A DNA stretch of 64,000 bases from an uncultured bacterium (GTDB taxonomy: Bacteria > Bacillota > Clostridia > Lachnospirales > Lachnospiraceae): the NCBI GenBank assembly GCA_947243845.1, contig CAMXIF010000001.1, positions 124,001-188,000 on the forward strand, given 5' to 3'. Below the pieces are notes generated by a model, which was not told where the DNA came from, made no database searches, and worked only from the letters and a program-made list of their open reading frames with translations. The position numbers and the translations under genes are program-made. The stretch's first letter is position 1; each line of letters opens with the position of its first letter. This document shows positions 25,671 to 35,606 of the stretch, in pieces.

Positions 25671-26307
25671 TTTCTATCAACTCCTTGAATTCATAGGTAT
25701 AGTAATCTGCCAGCCTTCTTTTTTCCTCATCCTGATAAACAGAATACTGATCGTAGACCGCGCACACACGCATACCGGCATTAAGTCCCGCCTGGATTCC
25801 CGGCACAATATCTTCAAACACCAGACAATCCGCCGGATTGACCTGCAGCGTTTCGGCAACAGCCAGATAGATATCCGGAGCCGGCTTACCCTTTTCCACC
25901 TCACAGGCTGTCATGATACAGTCAAAATAGGATTCCAGATGCTGGGCCTGTATCACAGTCTCCACCAGATGTCTGGAGTTGCTGGTGGCAATGCCCAAAA
26001 AGATATTTTGTGACTTACAATAGTCCAGCAGTTCTTTCACACCTTTCTTCAAAGGTACTTCCTGTTCATATTTTTTCCAGGCCATACCGTTCCAATCCGC
26101 CTTGATTTTTTCCAAATCGTCCGGTAGTGCAAAGCGCTTCTTAAAGTAAGCGGCAGTTTCCGAGAAACTCATACCCTCAATATCCGCCTGCAGTTTATCC
26201 GGCAGTGCAATACCGAAACGCCCCAGATATTCTATGTCGATGGCTTTCCAGATCCACATGGAATCCACCATGGAGCCATCTAAATCAAAAATCACTGCTT
26301 TAATCAT
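25648..26307 (-). CDS. HAD-superfamily phosphatase, beta-phosphoglucomutase-like
   Basis: A 219-residue HAD subfamily IA protein. Motif I is [10 protein letters not shown] (Ser in place of the common Thr after DLDG), motif [10 protein letters not shown], motif [13 protein letters not shown] and motif [14 protein letters not shown]. An alpha-helical cap lies between I and II. It could be a sugar phosphatase or mutase; substrate cannot be read. First gene of the run HAD-YgiQ-SDR, divergent from the YlbJ-like gene. Confidence 0.92.
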   Translation of the reverse strand: MIKAVIFDLDGSMVDSMWIWKAIDIEYLGRFGIALPDKLQADIEGMSFSETAAYFKKRFALPDDLEKIKADWNGMAWKKYEQEVPLKKGVKELLDYCKSQNIFLGIATSNSRHLVETVIQAQHLESYFDCIMTACEVEKGKPAPDIYLAVAETLQVNPADCLVFEDIVPGIQAGLNAGMRVCAVYDQYSVYQDEEKRRLADYYTYEFKELIENGIFTDQ

Positions 26308-26391
26308 TTTTGTTTTCCTCTGTTGAATATATATGAAGTAAATACGGTTGACTGTTAATACAGCGTCTGTTATATGACAGAAAGGATGCCC

Positions 26392-27327
26392 ATGTTCAAA
26401 ACAAAGACCTTTTCCGATAAAGTATATCCGTTTCTTGTTACGGTGCTTGGAATCTATCTGATCATCCTCTTGCTGGCATATCCAACCTTGTCTTTGGAAT
26501 ATGCCTCTAAGGGGCTTGTCCTATGGTTTGATAAAATGATTCCCACATTGCTGCCATTTATGATTCTTTCCGGTATCATGATCCGTATGAATCTGACACA
26601 CAGATGTGTGAAGCTGTTTCATCCGTTGTGCCATCACCTTTATGGAACTTCCCCCAATGGCACCTACACGATTCTGATGGGATTTCTGTGCGGATTTCCC
26701 ATGGGTGCCCGCATTATCGGAGAACTGCTTACGGCTGGAAAACTATCGCGCAGGGAAGGCAGTCTGCTGCTGGCTTTTTGTAACAATATCGGCCCCATCT
26801 ATTTTCTGAGTTTCGTGGCACCGGTATTGGGTATTACAAAACCGCTCATTCCTTTCTGTATTATGTATGGGATTCCGCTGCTCTATGGCATACTATTCAT
26901 GCGGCTATATGCTCCTAAAATACAAACGTCTGACACTACTCCCTTTGCCTGTCAGGAACAGACGCTTCCGCTTCTGGCAGCCGTGGATGCATCTGTGGTC
27001 TCCGGTCTGTCAGGTATCGGCAGGCTTGGCGGTTATATGGTGTTTTTTAATCTGTTGAATATAGTTTTTGTGCCGTTTGGACATCTTCCGCCGCTTGTTT
27101 CCTATCTCTATAATTGTATTCTGGAGATTACAAGCGGGATTGACCGATGTGGTCATCTTTATCCTTACCTGGTATTGATTCTGCTTCCTTTCGGCGGCTT
27201 TTCCTGTATCGCCCAGACATACAGCATGATCCAAAACACAGAACTGTCCATACGGCCCTATCTGTTCCATAAATTAGCACAGACCGGGATCACCGCAATC
27301 TGTTATATGCTTTTGAGACCCTTTTAG
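26392..27327 (+). CDS. YlbJ-like membrane protein with nucleoside-recognition (Gate) domains
   Basis: A 311-residue integral membrane protein related to the sporulation protein YlbJ. It has two halves with Gate-like motifs: MGFLCGFPMGARIIGELL (typical) and a second half with ISGLSGIGRLGGYMVFFNLLN-like sequence (residues about 200-220), plus LPFGGFSCIAQTYSMI. YlbJ takes part in spore coat/cortex assembly; whether this one does is unknown. The start at 26392 is chosen for GAAAGGA five bases upstream; upstream ATGs at 26374 and 26386 are less well placed. Divergent from the HAD gene and convergent with the amidase. Confidence 0.85.
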   Translation: MFKTKTFSDKVYPFLVTVLGIYLIILLLAYPTLSLEYASKGLVLWFDKMIPTLLPFMILSGIMIRMNLTHRCVKLFHPLCHHLYGTSPNGTYTILMGFLCGFPMGARIIGELLTAGKLSRREGSLLLAFCNNIGPIYFLSFVAPVLGITKPLIPFCIMYGIPLLYGILFMRLYAPKIQTSDTTPFACQEQTLPLLAAVDASVVSGLSGIGRLGGYMVFFNLLNIVFVPFGHLPPLVSYLYNCILEITSGIDRCGHLYPYLVLILLPFGGFSCIAQTYSMIQNTELSIRPYLFHKLAQTGITAICYMLLRPF

Positions 27328-27329
27328 TC

Positions 27330-28784
27330 CTATCTTCGTTTTCTTTTACGGCGGCGCTTCTTTCTGTATCGCAAAAGCAAAATCATAGACAGAGCCATGC
27401 CCAGCACCAGAAGCGCACACACCAGACATACCGTCAGAAAATATGTTACGGACATCGGCTTTGTCTCCTCCACAACAGTAGTGCGGCGGACTTCCACGTA
27501 TTTCCCGGCAGGCGTTTGTGTGGGAGGAATTTCCTCATCCAGGGGAGAATCATCAAATGCGGCGGACTCCTCCTGCGCCGCTTTTTCCGCTTGCTCCGCA
27601 GCCAGTTCCTCCTCAGTTTTGTAATCCATAGAAGGCAGGGAAATCAGATTGCTCTCGGTGTAAAGATCATAGCCGTTATAAGCTCTGACCATAATCTGAG
27701 GCAGAATATGCGGCGGCACCTGCATCGTAAAAGTAATCGTGTCCTGTGATTTATCATACCATGGCTGTAAATCCGAGAAAGTCTCTCCGCCATCATAACT
27801 GTAAGCATAATAGAGCATCCCGCTGTCATAATCTGCGGCGGAAAGCTGTATCGCGACCTCTCCGTTTGTCATATCCTGAGATATGAAATCGATGATACAG
27901 GCATCAGGCGGCGTAGTGTCAGGGCTTACCACATAATCTGGCACCGGCACTGTAGTAATGGGATAATCGCTGTAATCAACGCCCAGGATATCTGATTTCA
28001 AATGAAAGTATTTGGCCACGGCAGTGGCATCCAGTCGGCCAAAAGCTTCCCACTGCTCCCTGCCTTCGCAGAACGAACGGTCATTCTGATGGTCGATATG
28101 ACAGTGCTCGATCAGCACACAGGTAAGATCCAGTTCTGAGGCTGTACGGATGATACCGTAGTAATCCGTACCCCCATCGCCGAGTCTGGTTTTAATTCCC
28201 CGGGAATATAATCCCAGATCCTCCAACATATCCATCTCAATTTCGGCAAAACTTCGGCCTTTGCTATACTCATCCCCAAAGGCGGACACCCAGCACTCAG
28301 TGCCGAACAAAGTATGTGATCCGGACGTGTTGAAATGGAGACAGAACATCATGTCAGCATTGACACTTTTAGCATATTCGCTCCGCTGCGCCAAAGAAAT
28401 ATTCTGATCGCCTGTTCTGGTCATATAGACTGTGACGCCCTCATACTTTTCCAGTTCTGCCTTCATAGCGTTTGCCAAAATCAGATTCATGTCTTTTTCA
28501 ACAAAGTTTTCGTAAATAGCCCCCTCTTCTCCTTCTCCGCCGTGGCCCGGATCTAAGACAATGACAATGGGAGCCGGTTCTGTTGTCGTTGGCTGTGTCT
28601 CCGGCACAGGAGCCGGTTCTATTGCCGTTGGCTGTGCTTCCGGTACAGGACCCAATTCCTGCGCATAGAGCCGTCCGGCAGGGGCAAGGCAGATGCCAAC
28701 TATAATGCATAGTAGTAAAACAGGCGTCCCTATCAATATACGATTAAACTTTTTATTCAAATTTGTCATATTTTCCCATACCAT
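27330..28784 (-). CDS. N-acetylmuramoyl-L-alanine amidase with membrane anchor
   Basis: A 484-residue extracellular amidase_3 enzyme that cuts the peptide from peptidoglycan. It has an N-terminal signal or anchor (residues about 15-38), a Pro/Glu/Thr linker with two similar PVPE-QPT units, then the catalytic domain with DPGHGG, YENFVEKDMNL, FCLHFNTS and IEHCHIDH supplying the Zn ligands and Glu. A further beta-rich region with bacterial Ig-like features follows, and a C-terminal membrane helix ends in a polybasic tail (YRKKRRRKRKRR). The start is uncertain: ATG 28784 or 28769. It is 2 bases from the convergent YlbJ-like stop. Confidence 0.92.
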   Translation of the reverse strand: MVWENMTNLNKKFNRILIGTPVLLLCIIVGICLAPAGRLYAQELGPVPEAQPTAIEPAPVPETQPTTTEPAPIVIVLDPGHGGEGEEGAIYENFVEKDMNLILANAMKAELEKYEGVTVYMTRTGDQNISLAQRSEYAKSVNADMMFCLHFNTSGSHTLFGTECWVSAFGDEYSKGRSFAEIEMDMLEDLGLYSRGIKTRLGDGGTDYYGIIRTASELDLTCVLIEHCHIDHQNDRSFCEGREQWEAFGRLDATAVAKYFHLKSDILGVDYSDYPITTVPVPDYVVSPDTTPPDACIIDFISQDMTNGEVAIQLSAADYDSGMLYYAYSYDGGETFSDLQPWYDKSQDTITFTMQVPPHILPQIMVRAYNGYDLYTESNLISLPSMDYKTEEELAAEQAEKAAQEESAAFDDSPLDEEIPPTQTPAGKYVEVRRTTVVEETKPMSVTYFLTVCLVCALLVLGMALSMILLLRYRKKRRRKRKRR

Positions 28785-28840
28785 AAAAAGCTTCTGCGGA
28801 TTTAAAATTCGCCTGATTTCACTTCATAGGAACTTCATAT

Positions 28841-28874
28841 GAAAAGAATAAGCCGGCTTCCCTGGAAACCGGCT
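28841..28874 (-). terminator. Intrinsic terminator of the coaD-coiled-coil transcript
   Basis: A long stem (AGCCGG-T-TTC with GAA-G-CCGGCT; 28851-28874) followed on the minus strand by UUAUUCUUUUC (28840-28850). It lies 32 bases downstream of the coiled-coil gene stop and separates it from the amidase gene. Confidence 0.8.
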
Positions 28875-28905
28875 ATTTCGCTCTGGCCATATCAATATTA
28901 TGTAG

Positions 28906-29511
28906 CTACATCAGATTTAATTCCGGACCGGAGTCTGTATCTCCCTCCGCCTCTTTTAACATTTTCTCCACTTCCACCGGACGCAGTTCCGCACGATTCG
29001 CTTTTACAATCTCATTATAGCCGTTTATCGTGTTAAAGAAACTCTCATAATGTTCAGTGGTGGCAGTGAGTGTGGCAGTCATTGCACTTTCCAGATTGGA
29101 GAGCATATCGTCTAAGTACTGCATGGCGGAAGTTCTTACACCATTGGCTTCCATCGTTGCATTGTTAAGAATCTCCTGTGCCTGTGTAGTTGCCATCCGT
29201 ACAACTTCGTTGGCCTGTGCATAAGCTTGCTGCATAATCTCATGTTCATTAATCAATTCCGTAGTCTGAACCGTTGCATCCTTAATCAACGCTTCAGCTT
29301 TTGCCCTGGCATCATTTAAGATAGCCTCCTTGTTGGAAATAATCTTCTGATAACGCTTGATCTCGTCCGGTGTTTTCATGCGAAGTTCTCTGAGCAACTC
29401 GTCAATCTCTTCTTTATTTACGATTATGTTAGTCTTGGATAAGGGCTGGTATTTGCAGCCGTCAATGTAATCTTCAATCTCATCGATAAGTTGTTCGATT
29501 CTACTGCTCAT
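28906..29511 (-). CDS. Coiled-coil protein next to coaD (function unknown)
   Basis: A 201-residue protein, nearly all charged helix. Residues about 75-140 are Ala/Glu/Gln-rich heptads (ARAKAEALIKDA; AYAQANEVVRMATTQAQEIL) like those in DivIVA-type or ATP synthase b/E-type stalk proteins. Such proteins near coaD in Lachnospiraceae are often labelled ATPase without evidence; I see no Walker motif. ATAGGAGTAAGC precedes the ATG and overlaps the coaD stop, so the two are coupled. Confidence 0.75.
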   Translation of the reverse strand: MSSRIEQLIDEIEDYIDGCKYQPLSKTNIIVNKEEIDELLRELRMKTPDEIKRYQKIISNKEAILNDARAKAEALIKDATVQTTELINEHEIMQQAYAQANEVVRMATTQAQEILNNATMEANGVRTSAMQYLDDMLSNLESAMTATLTATTEHYESFFNTINGYNEIVKANRAELRPVEVEKMLKEAEGDTDSGPELNLM

Positions 29512-29519
29512 GCTTACTC

Positions 29520-30008
29520 CTATCTGCTAAATCCATATTTTTCATAAATCAGTCCGGCCACAAAATCAGGCACACACTTGGAGATGTCTCCATTAAAACT
29601 GGCAATCTCTTTGACGGTCGATGAACTCAAATAGGCATATTCAAGACTCGTAGTCAAAAACACCGTGTCCAGATTTCCATCGGAAAACTTGCGGTTGGTC
29701 TGGGCAATCTGCAGTTCGTACTCAAAATCTGTGATTGCACGCAGCCCCCTGATTGCCACATGAATGCCTTTTCTGTCTGCATAATCAATTAACAGACCGC
29801 TGAAGGAATCTACGGTCACGTTGGGCAGATCTTTGGTCGCTTCTTCTAACATTCTAACACGTTCTTCCACAGAAAACAATGGAGTCTTTGTATTATTATT
29901 CAATACACTTACTGTCAATTCATCAAAAATACTGGATGCCCGTCTGATAATATCCAGATGCCCATAAGTGACCGGATCAAAACTTCCGGGATAAATTGCT
30001 GCCCTCAT
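29520..30008 (-). CDS. coaD: Phosphopantetheine adenylyltransferase
   Basis: A 162-residue CoaD, the penultimate enzyme of coenzyme A synthesis. The nucleotidyl-transferase motif is [15 protein letters not shown]; the second signature is [11 protein letters not shown] (ISSTxxR-like), with [14 protein letters not shown] between them. The start has GTGAGGATTTTTT upstream. It follows rsmD, the common arrangement (rsmD-coaD). The 109-base gap to rsmD is very AT-rich and may hold a promoter, but no convincing consensus is visible. Confidence 0.98.
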   Translation of the reverse strand: MRAAIYPGSFDPVTYGHLDIIRRASSIFDELTVSVLNNNTKTPLFSVEERVRMLEEATKDLPNVTVDSFSGLLIDYADRKGIHVAIRGLRAITDFEYELQIAQTNRKFSDGNLDTVFLTTSLEYAYLSSSTVKEIASFNGDISKCVPDFVAGLIYEKYGFSR

Positions 30009-30117
30009 AAAAAATCCTCACATGCTTTTGTCCATATCTCTTGTTATCATATTAAAACACTTTAGACAAAATGTCTTTATTTATTTTCATTTTTTATAAA
30101 AAAATTTTGTGCCAATT

Positions 30118-30666
30118 CTATATTTTTCGACAAAAAACGTGTTTGTTCGTCTTGTAGCGCTTCTCCTTTTCCAGAACATATCCCAATTCCGTCAAGTAAG
30201 TAAAGTCACAAGAAAGAGAGGCTTCTATGACAATCAGGGTATCCGGTGTCACCCAGGGCAGTTCACGCAGAGCCTGTAAGACCTGTTTCTCATAACCTCT
30301 GTCGTATGGAGGATCCATAAAAATCACATCCACAGCATGTTCATGAATCCCATAAAGTGCACTGACAGCATCCTGACGCAACACAGTGGCCTGCTGTGTA
30401 AATTTCGTAAACTGCAGGTTATCCACAATACAGGAAAGCGCCCGCTTATCGTTCTCCACAAAATAGGCGTGTCTGCCGCCCCGGCTCAAAGCCTCTATTC
30501 CAATACCGCCGCTTCCGCTGAATAAATCCACAAATACAGCGTCATACAGATAAGGCTGTAACATATTAAAAAGGGTTTCCTTAATCCGGTCTGTGGTTGG
30601 TCTTGTATCCGGACCGTCAGGGGTCTTTAAAGGCAGACTTCTTGCCGTTCCCGCTATCACTCTCAT
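30118..30666 (-). CDS. rsmD: 16S rRNA (guanine966-N2)-methyltransferase
   Basis: A 182-residue RsmD. It starts MRVIAGTARSLPLKTP, has the SAM-binding VFVDLFSGSGGIGIEALSRG and the N6/N2 catalytic motif MDPPYDRG. It methylates G966 of 16S rRNA. It is 27 bases downstream of the topoisomerase subunit gene on the same strand. Confidence 0.97.
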   Translation of the reverse strand: MRVIAGTARSLPLKTPDGPDTRPTTDRIKETLFNMLQPYLYDAVFVDLFSGSGGIGIEALSRGGRHAYFVENDKRALSCIVDNLQFTKFTQQATVLRQDAVSALYGIHEHAVDVIFMDPPYDRGYEKQVLQALRELPWVTPDTLIVIEASLSCDFTYLTELGYVLEKEKRYKTNKHVFCRKI

Positions 30667-30693
30667 ATTGGCTCTCTTTCTGAATCTTATTAT

Positions 30694-32937
30694 TTAGTTT
30701 TGACGGACTTTCACACCTTTGCCGTCCCGTTTACCAAGTTTAATTTTATTCAGTTCCAGTTCTTTATTGCCATAGATAATGGACTGTTCCACCGCATTCT
30801 GTGAAAAATACACTGCCTCAATCTCATCGGAAGCGCCAAGCCGCATCCCTCGGACTCCGATGGCGCCCTTCTTTTTCTCCGGTATCTCTTCTATCGCAAA
30901 ACGAAGGAAATAACCGGCTTTGGACTGCAGAATGATATTGCGCTGTTCTTTGTATGCCACAACGCTTACCACTTCATCGTCTTCCTGCAATTTGGTAGCG
31001 GCCACAGTCCGCTTGGCCACATCAAATTCACCCCCATCCACCACCTTGAGCATTGCCTGTTTGGTGGCAAAGATTACCCGGTAGAGATTCAGGTCACTCT
31101 GACTTGCCGCATAGATGATCGTCTCCTTGGACGAATCAAAGTTACTCACATTATCTACCGGCACTCCTTTATCCCGGAATTTGCCAAACGGCAGATCCAT
31201 CGCCTTTATGGTGTGAAGCTGTCCGGTGTTTGTAAACAGACATACCTTACCGGTATTTTTGCAGACAAAAGCATAACGGTTTTCCGTATCAGCGGCCTCT
31301 TTGTTGCGCTCGTAGGTGGGCAGATCAATGGTTCTGGCATAACCGAACCGGTCCATCAAAAAGACAATATCCATCTCCTCAACCTTTTTTTCAACATAAA
31401 CAGCTTCCCCGGCATTGGTAATCTGTGTCCGTCTCTTGCGCTGATAGCGGTCTTTGATGGCATCCAGTTCATTGATGATGACCTGCGCCATGGAATCCCG
31501 CCTGGCTAAAATATCCTCATACCGATAGATATTGGCCATTGTCTCCTCATGTTCATTGATGAGCGCCTCGATTTCCAAGCCGATCAGTTTATAAAGACGC
31601 ATATCCAGAATGGCATTGGCCTGTTTTTCACTGAACTGCAGCTGGGCCGCCATAATCTTGGATTCTTTGGATTTGAATTTGATGCCGTCTGTCTTACCTT
31701 CCACCAGACAGGTCTTGGCCATGGTACGGTCTTTAGATCCCCGCAGAATCTCGATGATAAGATCGATCACATTGCAGGCTTTGATCAGGCCTTCCTGAAT
31801 CTCCTTGCGATCCAGTTCCTTTTCCAGCAGATTTTTATATTTGCGGGCTGTCACCTCATATTGGAATTTAACGCTCTCCTGTATAATCTGTTTTAAGCCC
31901 ATGGTTTCCGGCCGTCCATCGCAGATGGCCAGCATATTGACACCGAAGGTATCTTCCAGACGGGTCTTTTTGTAGAGCATGTTCTTAAAGTTTTCTACAT
32001 CTGCATCTTTCCGCAGTTCAATGACGATACGGATTCCTTCTTTGGAAGACTGGTTCGTGATATCTACGATATCCTGCGTCTTTTTGGTCTCGGCAAGGGA
32101 CGCTACATCCATCAGGAACTTACCGATATTGGCGCCGATCATGGTATAAGGAATCTCGGTGATCACCAGATTGGTCTTACCGCCTTTGGCCTTCTCCACC
32201 TCTACCTTGCCCCGGAGTTTGATCTTACCGGCGCCTGTCTCGTAAATCTCCAGCAGTTCATCTTCATTGATGACAATGCCGCCGGTGGGGAAATCCGGCC
32301 CCTTTAGATAACGCATCAGTTCTCTTGTGGTGATATTCTCATCCAGCATATAGGCTTTGGCTGCCTCTATTACTTCCGCCAGATTATGGGGCGGTATGCT
32401 GGTTGCCATACCCACAGCGATTCCTTCAGAACCGTTGACTAGCAGATTCGGTATCTTGACCGGTAAAACTCCCGGTTCCCGCTCTGTCTCATCGAAGTTG
32501 GGGATAAAATCCACCACATCCTTGTCCAAATCCGCCAGAAAAGCCTCCTGCGTAATGCGCTCTAAACGGGCCTCTGTATAACGCATGGCCGCCGCGCCAT
32601 CGCCCTCGATATTACCGAAATTGCCATGGCCATCGATCAAAGGCAGTCCTCTCTTAAAATCCTGGGTCATGACCACCAGCGCCTCATAGATGGAACTGTC
32701 ACCGTGAGGATGATATTTACCCATGGTATCGCCCACGATACGCGCCGATTTACGATAAGGCCTGTCATAGCGGATCCCCAGTTCATACATATCATAGAGG
32801 GTTCTTCTTTGCACCGGTTTCAGGCCGTCACGCACGTCCGGCAGCGCCCTGGCAATGATAACGCTCATGGCATAATCCACATAGGACTTTTGCATTACTT
32901 CTGAGTATTCTGTTTTGATAATTCTGTTGTCATCCAT
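30694..32937 (-). CDS. Type IIA topoisomerase subunit A (ParC/GyrA-like)
   Basis: A 747-residue subunit A. It has the winged helix with [19 protein letters not shown] (quinolone-determining region; Ser81 and Glu85 are wild-type residues) and catalytic Tyr120 in [11 protein letters not shown]. The C-terminal beta-pinwheel is short, and only [11 protein letters not shown] is seen where GyrA would carry the QRRGGKG-type box. The short tail, the missing GyrA box and pairing with a ParE-like gene favour topoisomerase IV, but this second gyrase-like pair in Clostridia is often named gyrase. I leave the symbol open. Confidence 0.9.
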   Translation of the reverse strand: MDDNRIIKTEYSEVMQKSYVDYAMSVIIARALPDVRDGLKPVQRRTLYDMYELGIRYDRPYRKSARIVGDTMGKYHPHGDSSIYEALVVMTQDFKRGLPLIDGHGNFGNIEGDGAAAMRYTEARLERITQEAFLADLDKDVVDFIPNFDETEREPGVLPVKIPNLLVNGSEGIAVGMATSIPPHNLAEVIEAAKAYMLDENITTRELMRYLKGPDFPTGGIVINEDELLEIYETGAGKIKLRGKVEVEKAKGGKTNLVITEIPYTMIGANIGKFLMDVASLAETKKTQDIVDITNQSSKEGIRIVIELRKDADVENFKNMLYKKTRLEDTFGVNMLAICDGRPETMGLKQIIQESVKFQYEVTARKYKNLLEKELDRKEIQEGLIKACNVIDLIIEILRGSKDRTMAKTCLVEGKTDGIKFKSKESKIMAAQLQFSEKQANAILDMRLYKLIGLEIEALINEHEETMANIYRYEDILARRDSMAQVIINELDAIKDRYQRKRRTQITNAGEAVYVEKKVEEMDIVFLMDRFGYARTIDLPTYERNKEAADTENRYAFVCKNTGKVCLFTNTGQLHTIKAMDLPFGKFRDKGVPVDNVSNFDSSKETIIYAASQSDLNLYRVIFATKQAMLKVVDGGEFDVAKRTVAATKLQEDDEVVSVVAYKEQRNIILQSKAGYFLRFAIEEIPEKKKGAIGVRGMRLGASDEIEAVYFSQNAVEQSIIYGNKELELNKIKLGKRDGKGVKVRQN

Positions 32938-32972
32938 ATAAATATTTCCTCTTTATCTTTGAACCTGCCGCT

Positions 32973-33509
32973 CTATAACGCCAAAGGCCCTACATAGCGT
33001 CCACTGTTCCATATCTCTTCGAATTCCTGTCTGATTGTGGTATATGCCGTCTGGCCTGCCGGCATGTTCATGGAGCCTGCCGGCGGAACTGGCATGTAAA
33101 CGCCATGATTTGCGAAGCGCTCCACATATCTGTTTCGATAAATCTGTATACACCTCACACTGCATCGACCTGATTCCAAGTCAATCTCATGAAAGATCAG
33201 AACAGGCGCCTGCACATTGTCACTTTGCTGAAACACTTTCAAATACTCGTAATGTTCTTCACGCAAGGATGCTCTTTTGGATATGCTTTTGCACAATCCT
33301 ATGATACAAAAAATACCGGCGAGAACAATTGCAAACAGTGGCAGCAAAATGGTAAAAACCGGTATCCCATGTCCATGCGCATCCGGAGACGGCGGAAATA
33401 GAAGCCGGGTATCTATCAACATGCCAATCCCCGGTGAGAGCAGAATAAAAAGAATCAGAAAAATCCATTTCAAAAATCCGCCGCCGTGCTCTTCTCCCCT
33501 GTCAGACAT
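32973..33509 (-). CDS. Hypothetical membrane protein between the topoisomerase genes
   Basis: A 178-residue protein I do not recognise. Two membrane segments (residues about 13-32 and 50-70) are followed by a soluble C-terminal part of about 105 residues with VYMPVPPAGSMNMPAGQTAY. The ATG has GGAGG upstream and overlaps the end of the ParE-like gene by 8 bases; the ParC-like gene follows 35 bases later, so all three are one transcript. Its role beside a topoisomerase is unknown. Confidence 0.75.
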   Translation of the reverse strand: MSDRGEEHGGGFLKWIFLILFILLSPGIGMLIDTRLLFPPSPDAHGHGIPVFTILLPLFAIVLAGIFCIIGLCKSISKRASLREEHYEYLKVFQQSDNVQAPVLIFHEIDLESGRCSVRCIQIYRNRYVERFANHGVYMPVPPAGSMNMPAGQTAYTTIRQEFEEIWNSGRYVGPLAL

Positions 33510-35424
33510 CTAATTCCGCCTCCCTCGCGTGGCGGTAAATAAATTCTTTACGCGGCGGCACCTCCGTACCCATCAGCATTTCTGTTACCTCCGAAGCCAT
33601 ACGCGCATCCTCAATCTCTACCTGCTTTAACAGCCGTGTATCCGGATCCAACGTTGTCTCCCAGAGTTGTTCGGCATCCATCTCTCCCAGACCTTTGTAA
33701 CGCTGTAAAGTAAAGGGGCCTTTGTGGCGTTTGCGGTATTTTTCCAACGCTTTGTCATCGTATAAATACTCTTCTTTTCCCTTGGACGGCATGGCCTTAT
33801 ACAGGGGCGGCATGGCGATATACACATGGCCTTCATAAATCAGTTCCGGCATAAAACGATAAAATAAAGTAAGCAGCAGCGTGGAGATATGGGCGCCGTC
33901 CACATCCGCATCGGCCATGATGATAATCTTGTCATAGCGCAGTTTACTGATATCAAAGTCATTGCCATAACCCTCCGAAAAGCCGCAGCCAAAAGCATTG
34001 ATCATGGTCTTGATTTCGGCATTGGCAAGTACTTTATCAATACTGGCCTTCTCCACGTTCAGAATCTTACCGCGGATTGGCAGGATTGCCTGATACATGC
34101 GGTTTCTGGCAGTCTTGGCGCTGCCGCCTGCAGAATCTCCCTCTACGATAAAAATCTCGCACTTGGAGGCGTCTTTGGACTCACAATTAGCCAGTTTGCC
34201 ATTGGAGTCAAAAGAAAATTTCTGTTTCGTCAACAGATTGGTCTTGGCCTTTTCCTCTGTCTTTCGTATCTTTGCAGCCTTCTCTGCACAGCCGATAATG
34301 CTCTTTAAAGTTTCCAGGTTGCGGTCAAAATAGCGGACAATCTCGTCCCCGGTCACCTTACTGACCACTTTTGCTGCATCCTGATTGTCCAGCTTGGTCT
34401 TCGTCTGTCCTTCGAACCGGGGATCCGGGTGTTTGATGGAGATAACTGCCGTCATCCCGTTTCTCACATCTGCACCGGTGAAGTTCACATCTTTTTCCTT
34501 AAGGATGTTCAATCCTCTGGCGTAGGTGTTGATCACGTTTGTGAACATGGTCTTAAAACCGGTCAGATGCGTACCACCCTCAGCATTATAAATATTGTTA
34601 CAAAATCCCAGTACGTTCTCATGAAATTCATTCACATACTGAAAAGCACATTCTACGGTGATGCCTTCCGATTCACCCTTAAAATAAATGACATCATGAA
34701 TGTTCTCTTTGCTCTTATTCATATCTTTGATGAAGCCCACAATGCCTTCCGGTTCATGGTATTCAATATGTTCCACTTCCGCACCGCGTTTGTCTTCATA
34801 AATAATGGTCAGTTCCGGATTTAAATAAGCCGTCTCATGCAGTCTGCTCTTAACATCATCCTCCTTGAAACGTGTTTTATCAAAGATGGTGTCATCCGGA
34901 AGGAAGTTAATGGTGGTGCCGGATTCCCTGGTCTTTCCCACCACCGGAAGAAGCCCATCCTTTAATTCCAGGGTGGGAATACCGCGTTCATAATGATCTT
35001 CATAGATTGCACCGCCGGTCTTGACGGTCACATGCATATAAGTGGAAAGCGCATTCACGACAGAAGAACCTACGCCGTGCAGACCGCCGCTTGTCTTGTA
35101 AGCATCATTGTCAAACTTACCGCCCGCATGCAGCGTGGTAAACACTAACCGTTCCGCGCTAATGCCCTTTTCATGCATTCCCACAGGAATACCGCGGCCA
35201 TTGTCTGATACTGTGGCGGAACCGTCCGCCTCCAGCGTCACCCGGATTGTAGTACAATAACCGGCCAGATGCTCGTCCACCGCATTGTCCATGATCTCAT
35301 AGATCAAATGATTCAGTCCTTTGGTGGACACACTTCCGATATACATGCCGGGCCGCACCCGAACCGCTTCCAAACCTTCCAGTACTGTAATACTGGAAGC
35401 ATCATATGTATTTGCCTTAGTCAT
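33502..35424 (-). CDS. Type IIA topoisomerase subunit B (ParE/GyrB-like)
   Basis: A 640-residue subunit B. The GHKL ATPase part has DNAVDEHLAGY, SDNGRGIPVGMH and GGLHGVGSSVVNALS; the TOPRIM part has EGDSAGGSAK, MADADVDGAHI and RYKGLGEMDAEQLWET. Length fits ParE or GyrB without insert. The start at 35424 is set by ATGGAGGAAAT; the longer frame lacks a site. The leader contains a CCGCC-GTCT-GGCGG hairpin directly before the ribosome site. Its promoter lies at 35513-35541. Confidence 0.93.
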   Translation of the reverse strand: MTKANTYDASSITVLEGLEAVRVRPGMYIGSVSTKGLNHLIYEIMDNAVDEHLAGYCTTIRVTLEADGSATVSDNGRGIPVGMHEKGISAERLVFTTLHAGGKFDNDAYKTSGGLHGVGSSVVNALSTYMHVTVKTGGAIYEDHYERGIPTLELKDGLLPVVGKTRESGTTINFLPDDTIFDKTRFKEDDVKSRLHETAYLNPELTIIYEDKRGAEVEHIEYHEPEGIVGFIKDMNKSKENIHDVIYFKGESEGITVECAFQYVNEFHENVLGFCNNIYNAEGGTHLTGFKTMFTNVINTYARGLNILKEKDVNFTGADVRNGMTAVISIKHPDPRFEGQTKTKLDNQDAAKVVSKVTGDEIVRYFDRNLETLKSIIGCAEKAAKIRKTEEKAKTNLLTKQKFSFDSNGKLANCESKDASKCEIFIVEGDSAGGSAKTARNRMYQAILPIRGKILNVEKASIDKVLANAEIKTMINAFGCGFSEGYGNDFDISKLRYDKIIIMADADVDGAHISTLLLTLFYRFMPELIYEGHVYIAMPPLYKAMPSKGKEEYLYDDKALEKYRKRHKGPFTLQRYKGLGEMDAEQLWETTLDPDTRLLKQVEIEDARMASEVTEMLMGTEVPPRKEFIYRHAREAELDV

Positions 35425-35436
35425 ATTTCCTCCATA

Positions 35437-35450
35437 CCGCCGTCTGGCGG
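35437..35450 (-). promoter_or_regulatory. Leader hairpin before the parE-like ribosome binding site
   Basis: A perfect 5-bp GC stem with a four-base loop (CCGCC-AGAC-GGCGG on the transcript), extendable by a G-U pair, ends a few bases before GGAGG. It could limit ribosome access. It is not followed by a U-run, so it is not a terminator. Confidence 0.4.
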
Positions 35451-35512
35451 CAAATCTATATTTTAACCTGATTTTGCGGTCTATCATTCGATTCCGAAAA
35501 TATCACCCATAA

Positions 35513-35541
35513 ATTCTACCATATATTTAGCGCTATTGCAA
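35513..35541 (-). promoter_or_regulatory. Promoter for the topoisomerase genes
   Basis: On the minus strand TTGCAA (35536-35541), 17 bases and TGG-TAGAAT with an extended -10 (35513-35518). The start would be near 35506, giving a leader of about 80 bases to the ATG at 35424. Confidence 0.65.
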
Positions 35542-35606
35542 AGTATAAATACAAGATAGAGTGGTTGCGACTACATTGAATCGCGTTTCGTACTTAGACC
35601 CAAATG

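Noticed and set aside
26356-26384. Promoter-like TTGACT-17-TATATG upstream of the YlbJ-like gene
   Set aside because: A start here would fall on or after the ribosome binding site GAAAGGA at 26380-26385, leaving no workable leader.
28821-28839. Direct repeat ACTTCATA spaced by 11 bases upstream of the amidase gene
   Set aside because: Only 8 bases per unit in AT-rich DNA, with no linked regulator; too weak to call.
30009-30117. Promoter TTGTCT-17-TAACAA between rsmD and coaD
   Set aside because: Each hexamer matches the consensus at only about three of six positions in AT-rich DNA.
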